Assembly: GCA_023101885.1 (NCBI GenBank) | Contig: JALPQD010000006.1 | Location: 14,369,585 to 14,433,584 of the forward strand | From: Typhlomys cinereus | Taxonomy: Eukaryota; Chordata; Mammalia; Rodentia; Platacanthomyidae | DNA: 64,000 nucleotides | Direction of reading: 5' to 3' | Shown: positions 13,310-25,047 of the stretch, one piece after another | How the letters are laid out: every line of letters begins with the position of its first letter | Numbering within the stretch: position 1 is the first letter of the stretch | The notes under the pieces: generated by a model | The model's database searches: none | Told to the model about the DNA's origin: nothing | Seen by the model: the letters and a program-made list of their open reading frames with translations, nothing else | Position numbers and translations under genes: made by a program

Positions 13310-13641
13310 CTGACCATATAACAAAATACTATAAAATAGGGTGGCTTTCGAATAGCAGTTCCAGTGGTTACTAAATTCAAACTCAAGCTAACAACGATTG
13401 AGTTTATAATTCGAGAGCCTGATGTCTCCAAGATGAAAGCCTTCTTACTGTGTTATCAAATGTAGAAGGAACAAGCTACATCTCTACCATCCCTTTCATA
13501 AAAGCACCCATGCAAACCATGGGGATTTCATCCTCAAAGTATAATCATTGCCTAAAGATAACATCTCTCAATACTAACTGCTGGGGTTAGGATTTCAACA
13601 TATGAATTTGAGAGAATGCAAGTAGTCACACCATAGCACCA
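13310..13641 (-). mobile_element. MLT1-like MaLR LTR
   Basis: Contains ATATAACAAAATACTATAAA near one end and GGGGTTAGGATTTCAACATA plus CACACCATAGCAC at the other. This is the typical complement of ERVL-MaLR (MLT1/MST-type) solo LTRs. It is heavily decayed and non-coding. Confidence 0.7.
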
Positions 13642-16099
13642 TGATTCATTCAGTTTTGCTTTACCTGTTACAGCTTTATCAAAATAACAGTGTTTATATT
13701 AGGTTGTCATTAACCAAAGCAGTATTCAGAGCTATGGTAGTATGTTCTGCTTTTCAGCTCACATCAGCACCTCCTCAAGCCAACAGGTTGGCTCTGGGCC
13801 CACTTACTCTCATTCCCTTGTCTGATGTCACTTGGCACTGAAGATCTCTTTCCAGTCTTGTGGCTTCCATAGTCTCTTAAGTAACAACTGTCACAGAGTG
13901 GGTTGATATCTAGAAGAGGAATGTGGTTATTTACCCTAATTGGCCTATGGTAAGCTAAGTGACCAGATGGCTTTAGCTATTCATTTATCTTTGATACTTA
14001 CCATGATCCAAGTTTTTTTTTTCCTACAAGATATTTAAAATTACGTATGGACTAATCTCTAGCATTTACAAACTATGTAATTAGTGACAGAATATGCCAG
14101 AGCCAGATTTCATATTATGAAGAGGAACTGGGGTTCTTTTCACCATTTAAAGCTGCTTTTGGAAAATCAATTTTTAGACTTTATTGCTCCAGGGCTACAC
14201 ATCTGTGGACGCCTGCCCTGTTTCCCATTGAGTCTATCCATTTTTCTTGGGCTAAGCTATGAACTGGGCAGCAGTATAAAGTTGGGCTGCTTCAATAGGC
14301 TCTGTGCTAGGCTGGAATTTGCTCACTTGCTCTTAGTGTAAATGACTTAAGGTAAATTATTTAATATGCTTCCCCAGCAATAAAATAAGGTTGGTAAAGC
14401 AACCATGGGGATGAAATGATATGATTGATACTATCTACTTAGAATTATTCTGAGCACATACTAAGAGTTTATTAGTTTTAGATAAATACCTCATATGAAG
14501 AGCCAGAAATGCCGTAACTTATGGTTATTTCTAGACTGTTGAATAAAATAGGTTGTAAAATGCAGATCTAGATGATCAACATGATTTATTGTCTATAATG
14601 GCTTGTTTAGGGTTGGCATCAGTGGGAGAAGAACTGTTAGCAGTATAGAAAACTTCTCTCCTGCAGGCAGGTTCAGTTGGCCCTATTTCTGAATAGCTAG
14701 AGTTCTGTTGTATAACAAATTCTTTTATCTGAAGTTAAAAATCTTTCACAAACTCATCTTTAGCATCCGTTCAAAGTGGATCTACATAGAGAATGTATAG
14801 CCCCTGCATGTTGCATTCTTCACTTGCATGCAGCATTTCTTTAAAAAAAAAAAAGGACTATTAGCGAGTCTAGTTTTATAATAGTGAAAGACTGATACTT
14901 TCCATTTCTTTCCTCCAATATCCATAGTTTCTTGGTGGTCTATGAAAATTTTACCAATTTTGTTGACTTGACCCATTTTATTTCTGTGAATTTGTCTGCT
15001 CTTCATCTAAAACAAATAGACTAATTGTTCATGAAAAATAAAATGTATATGTAATTAATTTTATGTGTTCAGATGAATTAAGTTTCAGCTAAATAAGTAG
15101 CATCATTTCCTTTATTGACTAAACTTCATCAATTATCATTTTATGGTGTTAACATTTTGGAGCTGATTTTGTTTTTAATCTCAGTTCTATAAAAACTCAA
15201 AACTTGTAGACTGGAACTGCTTGGTTTCTTGTGCTGAAATGGTAAAGCAGCATTCCCTTAACCTCTGCTACTCCAGTTTGTCCTCCTCTGTGTGGTGCAC
15301 TGGCTGAGGATGTAAGCTTTAGTCCTATTTTGCCACAAGCAAACCATGTAATATAGGAAAACTCCCTGTATTCACTTAAGTTTTCTTACCTATAAAATGA
15401 AGATACCTATTCACTCCTTGATACAACAAATACTATTAAGAGCTTTCCCTATATGAGGTCAGTGCTGAACAACAGGGATTCAAAGTTAAGTAGAAAAACA
15501 GGTATTGTTATCCCTATGGATTTTCAGCTAAAGTGAACAGATGAACCAAAGTCCCTTTTATTCTGAATTTTATTATTTGTTAAAGTACATTATGGAAGAG
15601 TCCAGGTAGAACAGGATATTTGCTAGTAGGGAGAAGGTAATAGGTAGAAGAATGCCTGCTGCAGAACAGGCACATATCAACTAATACAGCAAGCAAGTGA
15701 ATAATTGTATTTAAGATAATTGAAAACACTTAAGGGAATGAATATGCAGATCTTGAGTCCCTCTCTACAGAAACAGACAACAGTGACTTCATTTATCATG
15801 AACAGATTTTGTGCCGGATTTCACTTTTGTCATAGGCTCAGGCAAAGCATGACATAGAAAGTAATTGAATTGGGAGGGTTTTACCTAATTCCACTCCAAG
15901 GAAGGACAAGAAGAATGACTGTTTTCCAGAACCTCTTGAATCTTTGTCCTTCTGTTGATTCTTTTTGAATTTTTGTCTTTTCTCTTCAAACAAATCTGTA
16001 ATTCTCATCCAGCCTTTTTTCCCATTTCTATCAAGTTTCATAATGCATAACAGTTCCCAAGATTTTATTTGGTAGGAAAGACTTGAATCTTCTGCTTTT
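13642..16099. other. intronic DNA without a gene
   Basis: Mostly unrecognised. Weak + strand MIR traces lie at about 14330-14480 (AATGACTTAAGGTAAATTAT, CAATAAAATAAGG) and about 15320-15480 (TTTTCTTACCTATAAAATGA). No exon is seen. Confidence 0.5.
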
Positions 16100-16149
16100 A
16101 CAGTTAACCCCTCTGTGTGCTTCTGGATAGTTTAAATCAGTTTTATCTT
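16100..16149 (+). repeat. left arm of 50-bp inverted repeat
   Basis: Matches the reverse complement of 17503-17552 at 48 of 50 positions by hand alignment. The similarity stops abruptly at both ends of the arm. The 1353 bp between the arms includes the L1 3' end at 16395-17500. Confidence 0.9.
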
Positions 16150-16394
16150 CCTTTCGTGGTTTGGAAAGAGGGCTAGAAATGTTTCCTTGAACTGATAAGG
16201 ACACAAACCACTTTAAGATACTGTGGTATCCAAAGGTCTGGGCAGGGCCAAGGAACTCCATAAATTCTCTAAAAGAATTCCAGGTTGCTATAAAAGAATG
16301 TCACTGAAACGAATGTGGGAGCTACCTTCTAGAAGTTATCTTCTTGCAGAAAAGTAAGCGATATCTTAGCATACTGAAATTCTGTGTTTTTGTA

Positions 16395-17500
16395 AAATAA
16401 ATTTATTAAATTTACATTTTTTATATACACATTTCTTGCCTCCTTTGTTCTCCCTTCCCTTCCACCCTCCTTTCCCTCCCGCTCTCATCCCTCTCATCTC
16501 CCTTCCCTACTATCTGGTATTCTCCTGTCCTTTGGTTCTATGGCTCCTGTACCTGTTCTCATGGGGATTCAGGCCTCTGTGGCAGATCAAGAGGTTCTTC
16601 CTTGGGTGGCCTGCTGATATGGGTGTATCTGTCTGACTCCTTGCCCCTAAGGATCCTATTGCCTGAAACTGTTTCTCCTAAGATCCACACCAGTACATGA
16701 GGGCATGGTGACATCATCCACCATTGTGCAGGTCTGACAAGTTCAAGTCCTATTGCTGTGAGTTTCTGGCTTTGCCTGCCCTATCTTTAGTGGAGTGATC
16801 TGTCCAGCAATGGAACTCTCCATCTTTAGACTCTTACAGTCTTATTGCCCCCTCTTCTGCAAAGTTCCCTGAGTATTCAGATGGGGAGAGATTTGGCTGG
16901 CCTGGTTCTAGGTGAACATCGTAGGGTTCCCAGTGTTCTGTATTCAGGTTGTTTGTTGTTGTCTATTTGCTATACTTGACTGCACAAGGCTGCATCCTGT
17001 CTGGGTGTTGAGATCCTCTCCTATCCAGCAATAGAGAAACAGTTAAAGAGAGGCCTTTATATAAGAGAAGGCTTGAAGGAGAGGGAGGATCAGTAATGGG
17101 CACAGTGGTAGGTGGGGTCAATCTCCAGGACATCATCCAGCTGTCTACTAATCACTAACCCTCCCTCCACGATAGGGAACACACATCCAGTTCTTCAAAT
17201 CACTCCGAGCACCAGTAATAAGGAAGGAGACTGACTATGGATTGGATCAGATATCTCATTAATTATGGGTCTTTCTTGATGGTGGCCATATTTGTCCTTG
17301 AACTTTGTTCTTTTGTCTTCATTATCCATTGTCTTTGCCCTACCTTCCTATTCAAATCCCTTGAGTATGAGTTTTTTCCTTGAGTATGTCATTATGAGAG
17401 CTTGGAATTAAGTTCTACTTATAAGGGAGACCATTTGATGTTTAGTTTTCTGGGCTTGGGATACCTAATTCTATATGATTTCTTAGTGTTCTTATCAGTT
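16395..17500 (-). mobile_element. old L1 3' end (3' UTR and ORF2 tail)
   Basis: Begins with an A-rich tail complement (AATAAATTTATTAAATTTAC) and a C/T-rich block at 16437-16500, the complement of the L1 3' UTR polypurine tract. It continues through sequence parallel to the 3' UTR of the L1 at 36568. It ends in ATTTGATGTTTAGTTTTCTG, matching the end of L1 ORF2. It is more diverged than the other L1 3' ends here. Confidence 0.7.
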
Positions 17501-17502
17501 CT

Positions 17503-17552
17503 AAGATAAAACTGATTTAAACTATCTAGAAGCACACAGAAGGGTTAACTGT
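17503..17552 (-). repeat. right arm of 50-bp inverted repeat
   Basis: Reverse complement of 16100-16149 with two mismatches. It sits at the 5' junction of the L1 fragment. An inverted copy of DNA that lies about 250 bp beyond the L1 3' end is unusual. Confidence 0.9.
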
Positions 17553-20203
17553 GATTTTTAAGGAATACTGACTTACAAAATATTATGATGATCACAATTC
17601 AGTTCATTTCACCCCAGAACTCGGATACATGCAATGTTACTCAAGAGTTATTAGTTGTCAACTTCAAAAACTGCACCCTTAGAAAAGCTTTGTAGGTAAT
17701 AGTAGGTGGTTCCACTACAGTAGATGTGTTTTAGAGGTAACATCCTGTGTTGTGATCCCTGTAAAGCCAGTGAGACTTCCAAATTCACATGATGAATCAT
17801 TGGATAGAAACATCCTCTACTGTACATTATTTACCAGACCTACTTAGTTTGATTGCAGAAGCCACATTTACTTTCAAGAAAATAAACACTTTCTACTATT
17901 TAGGTAATTTCTAAAAAATGTTTTATTTATTTGATTATTTGGGAGAGGACAGCTTTCAGCAGTTGGTTCTGTCTTTCAATGTGTGTCACAGGGATTGAAC
18001 TCAGGTTACCAGGTTCACGTGCAGGTGTCTTTACCCACTTCATCCCAGGGGGGAAAAATTGTTGTTTTTTTTATTTTCTAAATCTACATAGATATATAAA
18101 GAAGAAATTCCAAAAGTATGTTTGATAGTGGTGTTCTTACTTGGATACAAATATTCAGTTTTATCTGAATATAAATATATGTCTATGTAATTTGAAAGAT
18201 ACAAACATTTCTGTAAACTCTTTTAATGTGTTTCAAATAAATTCTCTTTATACTAAAGCCCATCTCTGTAATCTCAACATACCCCAACACCAAATCCATT
18301 TTATTTGCATTGCTAGTATAATCTCTTTAAAGCAGAGCTGCATGATACTTTTTCAGAGCCTATACTCTACCTTTCAAACAAATCAAATCTGCTAGCCTAA
18401 TGAGACCCTATTAGGGGTCTCCAGGTTATCTTTTTGTTAAGAAGAACCAGCAGCTAGTAGATAGTAAGAGGAGGAAAAGCAGTAGTAAAACGTTTTTGTT
18501 TGAAGGGCACAGATATTATCAACACAAGAAAGTGGGCAAGAAAAAAAAAACCTAGCATAAATCTAGGATTATCCTTAGAAAGGTCTGAATATCGAGTTGA
18601 CTTTCAAATGACATCTGTAATCATGGATTTTGTAGGACTTTCACAATTTCCTATTTGGTATGACTGGTTCCCTGAGCCTAAAATCTTGTATAAGCAATCT
18701 GGTTTATGGTGAAGATTGGTTTTGTATCTGGAAGACTGGATTGGTTCATACCAAGATGCCATCCAATCCCCAAGCAAATCTGGGCTGGTAGGCTCAGGTG
18801 AGCTTCCCTACAGATCACATCCTACATTGTTTTCACTTTCATGCATCCAAATTAATTGTTCCATATCCTATCCCTTGCATGACTTAGATATAGGCATCAA
18901 ACTGAAAACTGAAGATTGAGCTTTGGGCACATCTGTAAAGAATTAAGACCTACAGGAGACCATCTAAATGAGGAGGAAAAATGGGTGGGACCATTTCCAG
19001 GGCAAGTTTTGTAAGATGGTATGAGCTAGTTCAGTGGTATGAAATACTTCTGCACACTTTGGCTAACTCACAGTCCAGCAAATGAGGTTTACCTCTCGCT
19101 CAGCAATCCCTGTGGCTATGGTATGGCCATTTACCTCAGGTCCTGATGATGGTATGAACTCTCATCCCAAGTGGACTGTGAACTGTGATGAACATTGCAA
19201 GCACAAATGTTCCCCAGTACTATTTGGCAAACTTCAACATCCTCATAGCTTCAAGACTCGTATATACTTGTGTCTGTTCTCCAAATTTCTCTCCATTCAC
19301 TTGCACCCTTGTTCATTTTTGCTTCATGTTCCTGCACTGCAATAAATAATAGCTTTGAATGGAACTGTTTGCTGAGTGCTGCATGCCTTTCCAAAAATCA
19401 TTGTCTGGGAGCATCGGGTGTGCTATTGATTGATGACCAGTAATTAAAGGCAAATGAATTCTCTTTTAGAGGATGACAGATATCTTTTAGAATAAAGTCA
19501 GTTAAAAGAGTTCTACAGAGAAAACTTCAAAGGGAAACCAACTTCATAAAGACACATCATCCTTGTTAAGCAAGGCAGTACTTGCTCTGTATATCAGCTG
19601 GAATGTGCTTGGTTGGGATGAACTAAAAGTTTCTACAGAACCATTTCAGGTTCACCATATTTTGTGTAGGAACTTTAGTTTTCATGGTTACCATGAGGCC
19701 GCTACACTGCCATGTACTGTGGAGGAGAAAAAAGAGCAAAAACCAACTCTATCCTCTCCAGAGAATTCTCTCTCTATCTCTATCCTTTATCTCTCTGACC
19801 TCTATATTAAGTGGCTCTACTAGCTCCAACAGGGGATGAAAATTCAAGGATTTTATTTTCCAAACTTTGTATATTTAGAAGTAAATTGGAATGAATGCTC
19901 CACAATCCACACAAATTACCTACCACAACAATTATGACATTAATGTGACAGGAAAGAACAGTCATTGTTTAGAACATATGTGATACCTAGAACATGGGGC
20001 TCAAAGACCACAGTGATTTCTGTATGTCTGTTGAGAGCTCATGTTGCTGAGCTCTTTCATAAGGACCACTATAACAACTTTCTAGAGGTGAACTTTCCTG
20101 AACTTGGAAATAGTATTTTGGGGACAGTAGCATCTTTTTATCTTAATGCTTCTGTGTGTGAAAAGAGAAATGCACTGTACCACTGAACACAGATGATATA
20201 AAA
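17553..20203. other. intronic DNA, mostly without recognised features
   Basis: A B2/B3-type SINE fragment on the - strand lies at about 17935-18051 (GGGATTGAACTCAGGTTACC). An interspersed repeat of unassigned family lies at about 18890-19345 (GTGGACTGTGAACTGTGATG). The remainder is AT-rich with no exon-like signal. Confidence 0.5.
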
Positions 20204-20250
20204 TACTAACTCTCCTTTTCTCCTCTGCCCTACCTTGTTTCCTTCCTCAG
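20204..20250 (+). promoter_or_regulatory. GAP43: branch site and 3' splice acceptor of GAP43 last exon
   Basis: TACTAAC at 20204-20210 is a perfect branch-point consensus, with the branch A at 20209, 41 nt from the exon. A pyrimidine-rich tract and CTTCCTCAG at 20242-20250 follow. Confidence 0.9.
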
Positions 20251-20339
20251 AAGCTGTAGATGAAACCAAACCTAAGGAAAGTGCCCGGCAGGATGAGGGT
20301 AAAGAAGAAGAACGTGAGGCTGACCAAGAACATGCCTGA
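20251..20339 (+). CDS. GAP43: GAP43 (neuromodulin), last coding exon
   Basis: GAP43 is a membrane-associated growth-cone phosphoprotein and PKC substrate that binds calmodulin and acts in axon growth and plasticity. This exon encodes only the acidic C-terminal tail. The first two bases (AA) complete a Glu codon begun in the previous exon. The frame then reads [28 protein letters not shown] and TGA at 20337-20339. This is the mammalian neuromodulin C-terminus. The N-terminal palmitoylated cysteines and the IQ/PKC region lie in upstream exons outside the window. One residue is notable: human has EEEPEAD where this sequence has EEEREAD (CGT). The flanking acceptor, the open frame and the conserved 3' UTR argue for the functional gene rather than a retrocopy. 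Confidence 0.97.
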
Positions 20340-20928
20340 ACTTTAAGAAATGGCTTTCCACGTTCCCCACTCCTGAACCCTGTCTCTCTTGCCCTCTCTC
20401 AGCTCCACTCTGAAATTTCCCCTTCTGCCCTGCTCACGTGCGTGAGCCTGTCCTCTCCCACCCACTAACCCTCTTTCTCTCTGTGTGGCAAACATTAAAA
20501 AAAAAAAAAAAGCAGGAAAGATCCCAAGTCAAACAGTGTGGCTTAAACATTTTGTTTCTTGGTGTTGTTATGGCGAGTTTTGGTAATGATGATCCAATCA
20601 TTTTGGGACATTCTTGCACTGTATCCCAGTTTTTTGATCTGGTGCGTGTGGCCCTGTGGGAGTCCACTTTCCTCTCTATTTCTCTCTGTTTCAAGTGTGT
20701 GTGCAATGTTCCGTTCATCTGAGGAGTCCAAAATATTGAGTGAATTAAAAAATCATTTTTGTTTCATTTTCGATGTGATGGAATGAACAAAAAGGAAAAA
20801 AATAAAACCCAGTTTGTTTTAAAAATAAAGAAATAAATAAATAAAGCAAATGTGCCAATTAGCGTAACTTGCGGCTCTAAGGCTCCTTTTTCAATCTGAA
20901 TATTAATAAATCATGAGAGTAATCAAAC
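20340..20928 (+). other. GAP43: GAP43 3' UTR
   Basis: Follows the TGA directly and closely resembles the mammalian GAP43 3' UTR from memory. It includes CTCTGTGTGGCAAACATT, an A-run near 20497-20511 and a U-rich block at 20541-20570. In rat, U-rich elements of this UTR bind HuD and control mRNA stability. Whether this particular block is the HuD site is inference. The end near 20928 is set by the last poly(A) signal. Confidence 0.85.
20801..20910 (+). terminator. GAP43: GAP43 poly(A) signal cluster
   Basis: AATAAA occurs at 20801-20806 and 20824-20829, in overlapping copies through 20845, and finally at 20905-20910. The last one, in TATTAATAAATCATGAG, is likely the main distal signal by comparison with the human mRNA end. 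The upstream ones could give slightly shorter mRNAs. Confidence 0.8.
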
Positions 20929-21111
20929 TTCAGTGTCTCTGTGCTTCTTCCCCCCCCCCCTTTCTGTTACCTGGTTTGGTCACACACACTGTTCATCTTT
21001 TATCTGGCCTTTCAAGCCTAATGCAAACAGCCCTGACAAGGGTTATCACAGCCCTAGTTGGGACCAATGGCTGCAGTTTCTGATGTAGAAGCTGGAGGCT
21101 ATGATAGCTTG

Positions 21112-21345
21112 TTACATTGCTGCAACAAATTACCACAGACTGCATGAGTTAAACCTCAGACATTTATCATCTTACAGTAGTGAAAACTAGAAAGCTCAAA
21201 TTAAGATGTTAGTAGTATTGACTCTTGCTGGGAGGGAGGGGGGGTATAAGAAATGATCTGTTGTGGGCTTCTTTCCCTGACTTATAGATGTCCATCCTTT
21301 CTCTGTGCTTCTTTACATCTTCCCTCTATGCATGACTTCATGTTG

Positions 21346-21394
<49 letters not shown>

Positions 21395-21480
21395 TTTCTG
21401 TCTTTCTAAAGCATACTGGCCATATTTGACTAGGGCAAATCCTAATGATCTTCCTTGGACTTGATTGATAAGACTCTATC
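21112..21480 (-). mobile_element. MLT1-like MaLR LTR with internal (CT)n
   Basis: TTACATTGCTGCAACAAATT, then CACAGACTGCATGAGTTAAA and later GACTCTTGCTGGGAGG follow the complement of MaLR LTRs. A CT microsatellite at about 21349-21395 sits where these LTRs often carry CTCTCT. It is decayed and non-coding. Confidence 0.55.
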
Positions 21481-21585
21481 AAATAAGGCTAGTCTTTGAG
21501 ATACTAAGGGTTAAGGAGTAATTATATAAGTTTGGAGGAAGGACACACAAAGTTCCACCCATAAAAAGTGCTAAGCCTTATTCTT

Positions 21586-22086
21586 TTTTTTATTAATACA
21601 TTTTTATTATTATTTCAGCTCATACAAACTTAATAGGTGTACCAGTTCCCTCCCTCCCTCCTCCTCCCCTGGTGCCCCTGCTCCCCCTCCCTACCCTCCT
21701 CCCTCCCCATCCCCCAGTGCCTCCCGCCCCAATTCCCAGAGAGTCCTTTCTTGTGCATGCCTGATTTTCCTCTGGGCCCTCCTCTCCGATGACGTACAAG
21801 GACCCAGTGGCCTTTCCCTGAACCCTTTCCCGTGGTCCCCTTAGGTATAGGAACACTGCTGTGGCTGCCAATCCTTTGACTCCAAGGATCTTGGTGCCTT
21901 TAGCAGATGCTAGACTTTGTGAGGTCAACAGTGTGTTGGACAATGTGCAAGGCACGCAAACTAGTATGGAGTATCTTACATATCATTGCTCCTCCCATCC
22001 TTTTGCTCTTACACTCTTACCGCCCCCTCTTCCGCAAATTTCCCTGAGCTTCAAGATGGGGAGAGATTAAGCTGGCCTAGTTCTAA
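21586..22086 (-). mobile_element. 5'-truncated young L1, 3' UTR only
   Basis: Starts with a T-rich tail and TTTCAGCTCATACAAACTTA and closely parallels the 3' end of the full-length L1 at 36568. It carries a perfect 14-bp target-site duplication, TAAGCCTTATTCTT, at 21572-21585 and 22087-22100. Relative to that L1 it lacks about 25 bp near 21960. It contains no ORF2 sequence. Confidence 0.93.
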
Positions 22087-22407
22087 TAAGCCTTATTCTT
22101 AAGAGTAACTTCCAGTATTTTTTTCGTTTGAGAAAAGTTGATTTATTGAATAGGAAATTATTCCAGTTCAAAACGTAGAAAGCTAGGTTAAGTATTATAG
22201 ATATGTTCATATCTCCAAGAACCACCCAGGCTTTTGCTTACATATTTAACCCTAATATTAAACAATCTACCATATTGTTTTCTGGATTATGAACTTCTGT
22301 TGGGCTTATAAATCCCACACGAAGTAATCAAATACTTCATTACTTGTAATCACTGCACCAAATAATAGTGATAGTATATGAGGAAGGTATAACAAAGGGA
22401 GTAAGAA

Positions 22408-22692
22408 CTCCAGTGGAATAGCTCAGTTAGTTAAAGTGCTTACTTCACAAATGAGAATCAAATTTAAGTACTCAGAGTACATGTTAGAAAAGCTGGAAGA
22501 GGTGGTACATTTGTACCAATGCTGGGGAGGGAGATAGGCAGACCCTTGAGTCTTGTGGGCCGCCAGCTCAACCTAAATACTGAGTTCCATATCCTAGTGA
22601 GAGAAACTGGAGATGCAGGTTCAAAAACAAAAACAAAATAAACCCCAAGGTGGATGACTTCTAAAGAACATCAGTTGAGGTTGACCTCTTGC

Positions 22693-22741
<49 letters not shown>
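22408..22741 (+). mobile_element. B3-type SINE with (AC)n tail
   Basis: CCAGTGGAATAGCTCAGTTA head, then GCTGGAGAGGTGG-like and GCTGGGGAGGGAGATAGGCAGA body and GAGAAACTGGAGATGCAGGT. It ends in a pure AC run at about 22697-22741. This layout matches rodent B3-type SINEs. Confidence 0.7.
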
Positions 22742-22742
<1 letters not shown>

Positions 22743-23429
22743 CATACAGCATGGTTAGTCATTTTCAAATTTCAAATTGCTGTAAAACACAGCAATCCTT
22801 ATAAATCTTGAAGTGTCTTTGCTGCTTACTCTCCACTAAATTTCCTAGAGTGAATTCAGGAGAGGTAATGTCCTTCGATAGCCATAGGTTACTTTCCAAA
22901 ATGGCCAGAGGACTCCCATCAGTTCCTTCACACATCTTTACACAAAATTTCTAAGTTGAGAAGAAAACAATGAGTCAAGAATAAAACTGTCAAAATGCTG
23001 ACAGTTGCGAATAGAAATTATCTGAGATGGTGTAACTTATACCTAGGTACCTCTGCTCAGCTCTGAGCGAAGCTAATACCTATTTACTGTTTCACATAGA
23101 ATTTGAGTCTTTCTATAGACTTAAGAAGATCTTGTCTGGATTATTAACAGGTAGTGCCATTCTCATTGGGAGAAACCACTGCAGAGGAAATAGTCATACA
23201 ACACACACACACACATATATGTAAGTATTTTGAACATTTGACTTCATTCTGGGCTGGTATTGCTTCTACTTTGAAGCAAATGCTCTGGGTTTAATCATGC
23301 AGTGCCTGGATTATCATTAAATATGGGATAAGCTATTTGAAAGATGATTTTTAGATTGGCAACATCTCAAAAAGTGATCGGACAGTAACTTAGTTCTTTG
23401 AGAATTCTTTTACCTTGATTTATTTTCTC
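22742..23429. other. intergenic DNA without a gene
   Basis: No repeat or exon recognised apart from a short CA run at 23199-23215. Confidence 0.5.
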
Positions 23430-23688
23430 TTTTTAAACTTTATTTTGCGTGTGTGTGTCTGTATCAGAGGGTACTGTGTGTCCCTGTGAAGAAACAAAGG
23501 TGATTTCAGGACCATCTTGGATTACTTCTACCTCTTTTTTGCTTCACTCTGGGATTTCCCAGGCTCTGCCCACCAGGGCTGGAAGTGCAGGGCACCACAT
23601 TTCTGCCTGGCGTTTTCACATGGGACCTGGAATCCGAACTCAGGCAGGACTTTATGCCTGCCAGGCACAGCCTTAACCCTTGAGCTGT
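23430..23688 (-). mobile_element. B2-like SINE, old copy
   Basis: A TG-rich start and the family body complement (GGTGATTTCAGGACCATCTT, CTCTGGGATTTCCCAGGCTC). It ends in GCACAGCCTTAACCCTTGAG, the complement of the tRNA-like head. Confidence 0.75.
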
Positions 23689-23827
23689 GATTTTTTTTAT
23701 AGGATAAATGCTTGTATTTTTCTCTCAAATCTATCCTTTCAGGTAACACTGATGAGACTGAACATATTAACTTCTTCAAAGCACATTTTAGATGTCTTCT
23801 ACCAAATCTACTGAAAGCAACACATTT

Positions 23828-23915
23828 AAAGTGTGTTGGTAGCTCAGTGTGTGACTCTTGCCTAGTACACAAAGAATAGCTGGTTCAAACACTGGAACTG
23901 CCAGAGGAAAAGAAA
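23828..23915 (+). mobile_element. ID-type SINE, degraded
   Basis: GTGTTGGTAGCTCAGTGTGT, CTTGCCTAGTACAC and a B-box-like GGTTCAAAC, followed by an A-rich tail. Confidence 0.5.
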
Positions 23916-24263
23916 AGCAAAACAGTTACCTAAAGTTAATAGGAATGTGCACTGTTTAGTACTCTTCCTCTTTGTGTTAAAGTTGCAATGCTATTTATTC
24001 TTATGGGCATCAATTTTTATTTGAATCATAGGATCTTTGTTTCATAATAGAATTTAAAGGTACGGAAAACAGAGTAGAGAGGTTCACAATGTTCCTAAAA
24101 TACATACCAAAATTAATTATAGTCTTCACTTTGACACAAAATCATCAGACTCAAACGTATACATATCACACTCCAAGTCAAGGTGAGAGTGTAAGGCATG
24201 GGCATTTCAAGACTCTAAATTCTAAAGCAACATAACTGTTGACATTAAAGTGTCTACATCTAG

Positions 24264-24566
24264 GAGCTGGAGAGGTAGCTCAGGGGTTAAGCCTCTGCCT
24301 TGTAGGCAGAAGGTCCTAAGTTCGGATCCTAGACCCCATGTATAGAAGCCAGGCAGAAGCAGGGGCGGCCTGCGTTTCTGGTCCTGGTAGGGTGGAGCCT
24401 GTGAATCTTGGGGCAGAATAAACAAGGAGGAAGTGGAGGCAGTCCATAGTGGTTCCCGAATTCGTCTGTGGTTCTACACACACAGACACACACACACACG
24501 CACATACACACACACACACACATACACACATGAGCACACACGCACAATTGAATAAATAATAAAAAA
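24264..24566 (+). mobile_element. tRNA-derived B2-like SINE, young subfamily
   Basis: GAGCTGGAGAGGTAGCTCAG head, B-box-like AGTTCGGATCC, the body shared with the copy at 231, a CA-rich block and AATTGAATAAATAAT. It has a perfect 20-bp target-site duplication (24244-24263 and 24567-24586), which proves retroposition and suggests a fairly recent event. Confidence 0.97.
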
Positions 24567-25047
24567 ATTAAAGTGTCTACATCTAGATTACTTTGAAAAA
24601 TAAGAACTAGGTTGAGGACAAGTCCAAAAGGCCTCAGCATAGATGGGTGTTCCCATTCAAATACTAGAAAGATCATAGTCTGGGAAACAACTCACATCCC
24701 CATGGTAGCAAAGTCTTGGTTTGTCTGCAGGAACTAAGTTCTTTTGACCAAGCTGCATTATTTGGATCTAAAATGTTCAGTCATGAGACATTGCCTATTT
24801 GAGTCTCTCTGAAGATAAAAAGGTTTCTAAAATAGAATTCTGTCTTAATCACCCTGCTGACTATCCAGTCATTTCCCATGTCCTCTATCCAGTCGCTGAG
24901 ATCAGAAATCTAGAGAATGGATTGATTCTTTTTTTCTTTACATAACATTTAGTTCATGCTGTGATAGGAGAGAATGACGCAAAGTTTGTGCCTGTGGCCC
25001 TAACTAATCCTGCACTTTACTTTTTTGATTCTCCTACGATTTTTTTT

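Larger units (their letters stand above)
1..20250 (+). other. GAP43: GAP43 last intron (3' portion)
   Basis: Everything upstream of the recognised exon should be the final intron of GAP43, because the exon starts directly after a good acceptor and completes a codon split after its first base. The 5' donor lies outside the window. The intron is AT-rich and filled with SINEs, MIRs, an old L1 3' end, an MLT1-like LTR and microsatellites. I found no other coding exon in it. That it is intron 2 of three exons rests on the known GAP43 structure, not on anything visible here. Confidence 0.85.

Noticed and set aside
20251..20928. GAP43 exon as a processed retrocopy
   Set aside because: A perfect branch motif, pyrimidine tract and AG acceptor precede it, the upstream exon sequence is not joined to it, and the poly(A) signals are followed by no A-tail.
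21620..21955. 111-codon - strand ORF rich in Gly/Arg
   Set aside because: It lies in the L1 3' UTR and its G-rich tract. Similar ORFs at 29394, 36608 and 61633 are the same artefact.
22681..22745. Possible CRISPR-like or structured tandem array
   Set aside because: It is a plain AC microsatellite at a SINE tail; no spacer/repeat structure exists anywhere in the window.
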